Of a stretch of 64,000 bases of DNA, positions 57,578-64,000 are shown in pieces. Made by a program: the position numbers and the translations under genes. The notes under the pieces are model-generated. The model searched no databases and had not been told where the DNA came from. It saw only the letters and a program-made list of their open reading frames with translations. Origin of the DNA: Andrena cerasifolii (taxonomy: Eukaryota; Arthropoda; Insecta; Hymenoptera; Andrenidae); the NCBI RefSeq assembly GCF_050908995.1, contig NC_135120.1, positions 20,473,433-20,537,432 of the forward strand, in the 5' to 3' direction. Position 1 is the stretch's first letter; every line of letters begins with the position of its first letter.

Positions 57578-58235
57578 TTAAGGGGTATTCTAGTCTAGAC
57601 ACTCGTTTTTGAAGGTGATATTTGGAAATTAATTCTGGAAAAACTATCGCACCTACAGGGCAGGGGTTTTGCACACATGTTTAGTAGTGTTTGAACTATC
57701 AACACAAATTTTTGGAATTCGTTATATTGAAATTTGTACAAGTTACACGCCGAAGCGCAGGTCGTGTCATCAGAAATCGGCCCCATTGGGCGCACGAATT
57801 GCGGCCGTCCTAGTCATCTGAAACGAAAGTACCAAAGATTTTTTTAATCTATATGAGTGTAGTTATCGCCTGAAGTAGATGTAACCAAGTCCGGACATTG
57901 TTACCGAAACCCCAGCTGTTTAAAAATTTATATTTGATTTTGTCGACTTTTCTTGAGCTAAAACAAGGTGTGGGGGAGGTTGTATTGAAACTATTGATAT
58001 AATTCTAGTTCCGGCTATAGGTACACATTCACTTTGAATGCGTGTCAAATTTTAGCCCAATCGGTCCAGTAGTTTTTGAGAAAAATGTGCGCCCGATCTA
58101 AAAAAATTAAGCCCCTATAACTCTGGGAGTTTTTCGAATTTCACCTTAACGTTTTAGAGACATATTTTCGAAACCCTAAAATATTTGAAAATCAAACAAA
58201 AAAAAATAGAATTTTTGGGTAGAATACCCCCTTAA
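57578..58235. mobile_element. TTAA-type non-autonomous element (658 bp)
   Basis: TTAA is exact at both ends (57578-57581 and 58232-58235). The inverted ends are GGGGTATTCTAG on the left and AGAATACCCCC on the right, giving about 10 matching bases. The interior has GAGAAAAATGTGCG, CCTATAACTCTGGGAG and TTTTTCGAATTTC. These correspond in order to the GAGAAAAACGCG, CCTATAACTTCGAGAA and ACGAATTTC words of the 562-1323 element, so it is a divergent relative. Non-coding. Confidence 0.7.
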
Positions 58236-60265
58236 AAAGAGCGACTTAAGAGGCTAACGAACTTGACATTTCATATTTCACGTCCACGTGATTAAGTAAA
58301 AGATGATGCAAGCAAACGGCATAGATGATTATTAATAGGAAACGGTATGCACAACTGTCCTCGGGAAAGATATGGCAGCATACCGAGCCCCAACAAAGTG
58401 CTTTAGGTCGACTTCGTGCGACGCGTTCCTGCATAATTATGTCCGAGCGAACTATCAGGAAGAATCTCGCTGGAACGCTTTCCCGGAATTTACCGGTAGG
58501 AAAAATTGGAAGGATGTTCAGTTGATCGGGGTGGGGAATGCAAATGTTCGGGGCTTTTAATTAGCCGGCCTGTCCCGTTTAAATGCGTTCTAAGGTGCCC
58601 CGTGACATGGCCCCGAGACTCAAGTCGAAATTGAATTTCGCCGAAGAATGGGAAGACTTCTTCGGGAAATTGAATCAGGGGCGGATCTCCTGGCACCTCG
58701 TTAGGCGGAGAATTCCATGGAACATCAACGAAAGGCGGGAACGCTCGTCCAGGATGTTACGCTATCTTCCACTGCAAGGAAAGCGACACAATTTATTTTA
58801 ATATGAGTGCGAGTTAACGGGCTGCTCGCCGTTCTCCCCGAAATCGTATTTTTCTAATCGATTGATCTTGGCATGGAGACCGAGGCCCTGCCCTCCACGA
58901 ACGATATTACGCCGACAAGATGTTTCAATTCTCACTCAGGCTTCGAGGAAATTTTTAGTAATCGAGGAAACCGTCACGATGAATTTATTAAACGGTCAAG
59001 GTGGAACCGTCAAAATTCCTCATTCCAGAAATTTACTTTCTGCGATCTCTGGGATCTGTGATTTTGGAATTCCATGCTTTTCTTTCTGGTGCAAACTCGG
59101 AACTTAATTATTCTAAGCATAGCGAGGCAGCGATCAATTTGCAACGTAACGTGTCCAAGGTTAATACGCAGCTGAAAATGAATCAGATTTTGTATGCCTC
59201 GCCATATCACGTGGCTCAGAATAGCCAGGGTATAAAAGGATCTCGAGGGGCAGGAGTGCACTCTTTTTATCACGGAAAACTACCCCATTGCGGAATCACT
59301 GTCAAAGAAGTTTAGGATCTCCCCCGTCAGCGGCGAAAGCCGGGCAGATTTCGGAAAATGGCATCGCGGGGGAAGAGCGTCGGATAACAGGGAGGAACAG
59401 GGTCGTATACGGTCTACGACAACATGATCGAAGCGAAACGAGATGATACTCCAGGGAGGCGCTCGGTGGAATCAGTTTCCACTGTCTTTTATTATGTTGG
59501 CCTTCGATGTCAGGGCGAACGTGACAGTGTGTTTGATTGCCCAGTTTTAAGGAGGGGATCTTGGCTTGTTTCGCCAGATACCATTCAAAGTTCAATGGGA
59601 CAACAAGTAATTCCATTTGAAATAAAAGGATTATTCTTATTCTGTAAAAAGAATCTCCAGCCACCAACGAATGACTTCTGTTACTCTCGCTTCCTTTACT
59701 TTTACCACCTCCACAAATTCATTTTACAACTTAGCTTTTGTTCTCTATCTTTGTATTCTAGCGTTATCCTCTGACACTTGCACTTAAACAGAGGTCTATG
59801 GGGTGAAGGGGTGAAGGGTTGTTGAACGCTTAAAACAATCACCGACCGTGCTACGCGTAACTCTTTCGGCGCTCGAGAATCTTGAGATTACCATTGCCAC
59901 CAACTCGCTGGACAATCAGCGAAAATAGTCCCTAATCGAGGGACACGATTTACAGCGGGTGTACGTGCGATGTTATCGCGCAAAACGAGCCGAGATCGAT
60001 ACCTCGAGAGACGCCACGATGTCCTGAAACAGCTCCCTCGGAATCCAATCAAGCTCTAAGGGGTTTCAACGTGGCCATTCTGGAGATTGTACCACTGGTA
60101 ATTTCAATTCGTTGCCCCGTTTCCTTGATCGTCGAATCCGAGCATTCGAACAGTTGTCAATTATATCGGGATGCAGTGATCCTCGGCTCGCGCGGGCAGC
60201 AGAATGAATACAGAGCCGGCGGGTCCTCTCGGTAATCAGAAAAAGATACCGATTGGCCAGAGATA
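58236..60265. other. Non-coding DNA
   Basis: No supportable gene or repeat. Open frames of 60-121 codons overlap on both strands around 58325-59775. Confidence 0.4.
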
Positions 60266-60357
60266 GAAAAGTGTCACGAATCGCTTGGCAAGCAAGAAGC
60301 GATACAAATAGTTCAGTAATCGAAAAGTGATAGGAATCACTTAGCAAGCAAGAAAGC
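60266..60357. repeat. Degenerate direct repeat of about 35 bp
   Basis: GAAAAGTGTCACGAATCGCT followed by TGGCAAGCAAGAAGC (60266-60300) recurs as GAAAAGTGATAGGAATCACT followed by TAGCAAGCAAGAAAGC (60322-60357), with a period of 56-57 bases. An imperfect GCTTGGCAAGC or CTTAGCAAGC core is conserved in both. Confidence 0.7.
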
Positions 60358-61409
60358 ATGGGATGTTCGCACATTTCACAGGGACGCTCGATAGCTGGGT
60401 ATTATCGATGCACGTCACGGGGCGCGAGGGGGGAGGGTTGGGAAGAGCGAGCTTCCACGATAAAATCGTCGGAATCCATGCCAGAAATGAGGTCATTCGA
60501 GTGGAATCGAACTTCTGTATCTCCTGATTTCCTTACGCGATTTATTCCCTCCATTCCGCGCGCGCAAAAAGGACGGAGGGGCGTGTTTCACGATGTTCTG
60601 TATTATCTCAGCGATGCCAAATATCACGGGGCCGTGATAAAACGAATGGAGCCGTTACGCCATGTGTTCAGGAGCCGTTCGATTTCATAACTCGATCGTT
60701 ACTTTTCCCTGAGCATCGCTCCCAACGAGCGATAAATCTAACAAGTCGCTCGCTTTAACCCGAGGTTTGTCTTCCTCGAAACGAAGGGGGAGGGGAACTT
60801 CCCGGGGATGTTCTTTTCGAAATTAATTCAATCGTTCAATCCGTGTCGCACCTTTGAAACTTTCCAATTGAAAATTCTACATCTGTCTCCGGAAGCTCCT
60901 CATTTTTAATACACCGTCGAGGGTTAATCCAGGAATTCCGCTGTGCCACGGGGAAACTTTGAAATTGTCGTTAAATAACCACGGCAATTTCGCGAGTGTC
61001 GAAATCCATGAATTTCTATTAGACACGCTGCATGGTCTTAAGTAAAACTTCCTTCGCTATCTCTTCTAAGCGATTTGCTCTTCGCGCGGACTTTGCACTT
61101 AAGTGGCCAGAAATTTGGCTATTGGATCTTGCTTTCCTGTATTGTATTCGCATCGTACGTCATTTGTTATCTGTGTACTTCTGTGTTGTAATGCATTGTG
61201 AAACTGTGCGCTGTGCGAACAATTGAAATGAGAACTTACTGACTAAACGTCTTCGTGATTTACACGCTACTGTAATTTAAACAATGCAAGTAAGTGTATA
61301 TTACGTCTTTCAATTATGCTCTCTCGTAAATCATAGTTCGTTTTAATACTTGTCTCTGGAAAATATGCAGGAATAGATGTAGTAATTCCTACGTGTTCGG
61401 GAACCACGG
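60358..61409. other. Non-coding DNA
   Basis: No supportable feature. A plus-strand frame of 110 codons (60358-60690) has no recognised motif. Confidence 0.4.
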
Positions 61410-61498
61410 AAAAAGAGAGTCTCAGGGCGTCGAGGATCGAACCCGAGCCGCCCGCGTGCTGATCAGTCGCGTTTGCCACCACGGCTACGCCGACTCTC
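61410..61498 (-). ncRNA. tRNA-like Pol III unit or SINE head
   Basis: Reading the minus strand, an A-box-like TAGCCGTGGTGGC (61487-61475) is followed 44 nt later by a perfect B-box core GGTTCGATCC (61443-61434). That is the spacing found in tRNAs. The B box lies in a T arm, TCGGG-TTCGATC-CTCGA, with five pairs (one G-U). The acceptor pairs only at GGCG/CGCC. An outer stem, GAGAGTC (61498-61492) with GACTCTC (61421-61415), closes the unit, and a T5 run (61414-61410) follows at once, as a Pol III terminator would. The anticodon arm is irregular, so I do not call a functional tRNA. It may be a tRNA-derived SINE head, a tRNA pseudogene or a tRNA-like small RNA. Confidence 0.55.
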
Positions 61499-61930
61499 CC
61501 TGGTCTCTTAGTCCTGGCTCCCTTTTATTCTATGGGGGATCCTGATCCCACAGATATACAGGAGAGTTTTAGACTTAAAGGAAATATCTGTTGCGAACCA
61601 ATCGGATGAATATTTTATTTGGTTGAAGTGGAGTAGAATATTCTGCAGTAGTAGGAAAGCCATACTCAACGAGAATCACATTTCCGGGACAAGCAGTGGA
61701 CAAGGGTGGAAAGCGCCGTCAGACATTAAGTCCATAGTGTGCAGAGTAGACACAATGCTTGTTCCCATGTAGCATAGTTACTGTCACGGCGGGCCATTGG
61801 TGGTGAAAGTTGCATATGCACTTTCAACTGCATCTGTACGATGCCGAGGTCTACTCTAAACTTCCCGGAACATTGTTTACGTCCACCATCCCTCTGGAAG
61901 CAAAGCTGAAATTTGAAGAAAAGAACAAGA

Positions 61931-62768
61931 TAGGGTAATTGCGGGAGAGACGCCACACCTTCGGTATTTCAGGGTTATCGGTAATAAAATACAACACTGT
62001 CGATTTTATTTGCCTTAGGCTGTTCGTTTAGGTTAGATTAATAAGCGAGAACGTGTTTCCATTATTACTTTTAAAGATTTTGCTATTTTTCGAGGTAAGC
62101 CTACCGCACTTTGCCTCGATAGTTATACGTTGAGTTTATTTTTGCTATCGTAGTTGTTAAAAATTCATAGTTTTTCGTGGTATAACTTTTGTAATACGTT
62201 AAAGGAACTCTGTGGAATATTTCGCGGCCAGAATAGGTCATATTCGACATAGCACTTGGAAATACGAAAGTGCGGCCTCTCTTCCGGGCATTTGGGATGG
62301 ATGCAAATTATTTATTTTTTAATGACAAATCTGATAATCCAAACATATTTGTGGGCTTTTTATTCTTTTTCACATTTTATTTTTATTTTATGTGTAATGA
62401 ATGTGGAAGGAAGAAGAAAAGACAATTAAATTTAGAAAAGCAGAAATAATATCTACAGCTATATATTTTTCCAATTTTATTGTATTTTATAACTGTATAA
62501 ATTAAAAAGATGTTTCATTTTACTTTGCTTTTACTATTCTTTTAAATAAAAAGTTAAAATTAACAAGTTTAAATGGAAAATTAAACGTTTTTTCGAAATG
62601 CGTCTTTCCTAAAAAATGGATGTTTTTAGTGTCAATTTTTTAATGCTCTCAAATATTAAAATTTTGATTTTCATTAATGCTAGTAGTAGGACAAGATGTT
62701 CAACTAATAATATGTATCCTTGGAACAAATTTTCATCGCAAAATTTAGGCACGGTGACAATTACCCTA
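61931..62768. mobile_element. TA-flanked element with 12-bp inverted ends
   Basis: ATAGGGTAATTG (61930-61941) is perfectly inverted as CAATTACCCTAT (62758-62769). TA at each boundary suggests a Tc1/mariner-type target, although TA in a 12-bp repeat is weak proof. The left end continues GCGGGAGAGACGCCACACC and is shared with the copy at 14575. The roughly 840-bp interior is AT-rich from 62280 on. It has no transposase frame, only frames of about 65 codons. Confidence 0.55.
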
Positions 62769-62769
62769 T

Positions 62770-64000
62770 TCGACAGGGGAAAGGGGCTTGGAACATTCAA
62801 AAACACTTCGAGTTAGAATAAAAGCAATGTACTAAATCGAATACAACTCTTAGAAAGAAAAGGCTTGCACATCGTGAACGCTATCTCTCAAAGGAACATC
62901 AAAATCTATTACTGGTCCCAATAAATCTGACAAACGGACTGTTCAAGAAGTGAAACTTTACAGTTGCAGTTTAAAGGGTGCACGCGAATGGCATCTCGTG
63001 CTTAGCAGAGCTTTAAACGCAGGCTGTAAAGCTGGTGCTATTAAGACCAGGGGTAAAAGTCTGCAACGAGTAAATGGAGGCTGTTCTTTCTGCGTTTTAA
63101 TTCCTTGCTGGTTTTATGTCTGATTAGGATGCTTCGATGCCAATTTAATCCTCCAGCTGTGAGACAGAGCTCTGTGATACGTTGTGCGACATTACTGTCA
63201 TCGAAAATCGATATTTTTATTTCCCTCTATGCACCCTGCCTAAGAAAACTCGACGCTTTTCAAGTATTCCATCAGCTTTCCCCAAGTAACATCTTCTGGA
63301 GCAAGTCTCAAAGTATCTAGATATGTTTACTATCCAAAGAAACGTCTACATTACATTTATCAGTACCCAGTACCATTTATCACAAGTAACCATCAACGTT
63401 CATTTATATTTACCGCAGCCACTATTAAGATACCATTCCCATCAAGTTGCAACCGCCGCGAAATGATATATTACACCCCCTTTCAAAAAGCAGCTATAAA
63501 CGTCCGTTGCCGAAAACAAAATGTAAAACTCAGCGTTCTCTGGACAAGGGGTTGCTTCCTTAACGAGTGACCATCAATCTTAAGAAAGACAAGAAACCTG
63601 CTCGAAAGATAAATATAAAGAGAGCTCGGTTTTTTCCACGGACCAACGTCATCGATAGATCCGAGAGCATTGGAAAACGAGCAACAAGCTTTTATCAAAG
63701 TTCATCCCCCAGGCGCCGGCATTATTCTTTCCACCCCCCGAACCCGTTAAAGGATATCCATTAATCAGCGTGTTATTCGCCAGTGCCAACTCCTTGGCCC
63801 TGCCCCCGCGTCATCGGCGCAGGATCGTCAGAAACTGACGTACAACGTCCCGGCCTCTATTAAATATTATCCGAACGTAAATCTTTAAGAACGGCTCGTC
63901 CGCCGGAGCACGTACCGAATTCGACGGACGACCGTTGAATACCGAAATTACGGCTGGCACGTTAAAAGAAAGGATATTACGTGGGCATCGAGGGGAAATG
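62770..64000. other. Non-coding DNA to the window edge
   Basis: No supportable gene, repeat or RNA. Frames of 65-71 codons are present without motifs. Confidence 0.4.

Overview
The window looks like nuclear DNA of an insect, most likely a hymenopteran (bee, ant or wasp). This is an inference from style: AT-rich intergenic or intronic DNA mixed with CpG-rich stretches, a high density of short non-autonomous DNA transposons, and dinucleotide microsatellites. No bacterial, viral or organellar gene organisation is visible. The longest open frame is 203 codons. Nearly all open frames are short, overlap one another on both strands in the CpG-rich stretches, and show no recognisable protein motif. 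I see no complete protein-coding gene. The window is best read as a large intron or intergenic desert. One 40-codon segment (5821-5940) could be a first coding exon, at low confidence.

The readable content is a set of small inverted-repeat elements, several bounded by exact target-site duplications (TSDs). (1) hAT-like, 7-8 bp TSDs: 475-1420, 28486-29710 and 38276-38504. (2) Harbinger-like palindromes with 3-bp TNA duplications and CA(A/G)GG ends: 12401-12831, 31710-32212 and 50781-51439. (3) TTAA-flanked elements starting GGGG: 562-1323 (nested inside the first hAT element), 19467-20198 (a palindrome of about 730 bp), 24003-24700, 39473-40455 (apparently a mosaic of two of these families), 57578-58235, and a deletion remnant near 26409-26464. 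(4) TA-flanked elements whose ends start GGG: 61931-62768, with related or similar ends at 14575-14860 and 35269-35522. (5) Unclassified inverted repeats at 3933-4384, 9592-9982 and 21195-21338.

Three non-TE-like structures stand out. A hairpin at 17477-17592 has 47-bp arms that pair completely, with one G-U, only as plus-strand RNA. A compact hairpin at 34923-34991 has 23-nt arms and a 23-nt loop. A minus-strand tRNA-like unit at 61410-61498 has A and B boxes at tRNA spacing, an extra closing stem and a T5 run immediately downstream. There is also a local AT-rich tandem/inverted array (43479-43877), two short direct duplications in otherwise unique DNA (47909/48505 and 60266/60322), and simple repeats.

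Nothing here forms an operon or pathway. The biology is transposon history, with several structures that would fold into long double-stranded RNA if transcribed.
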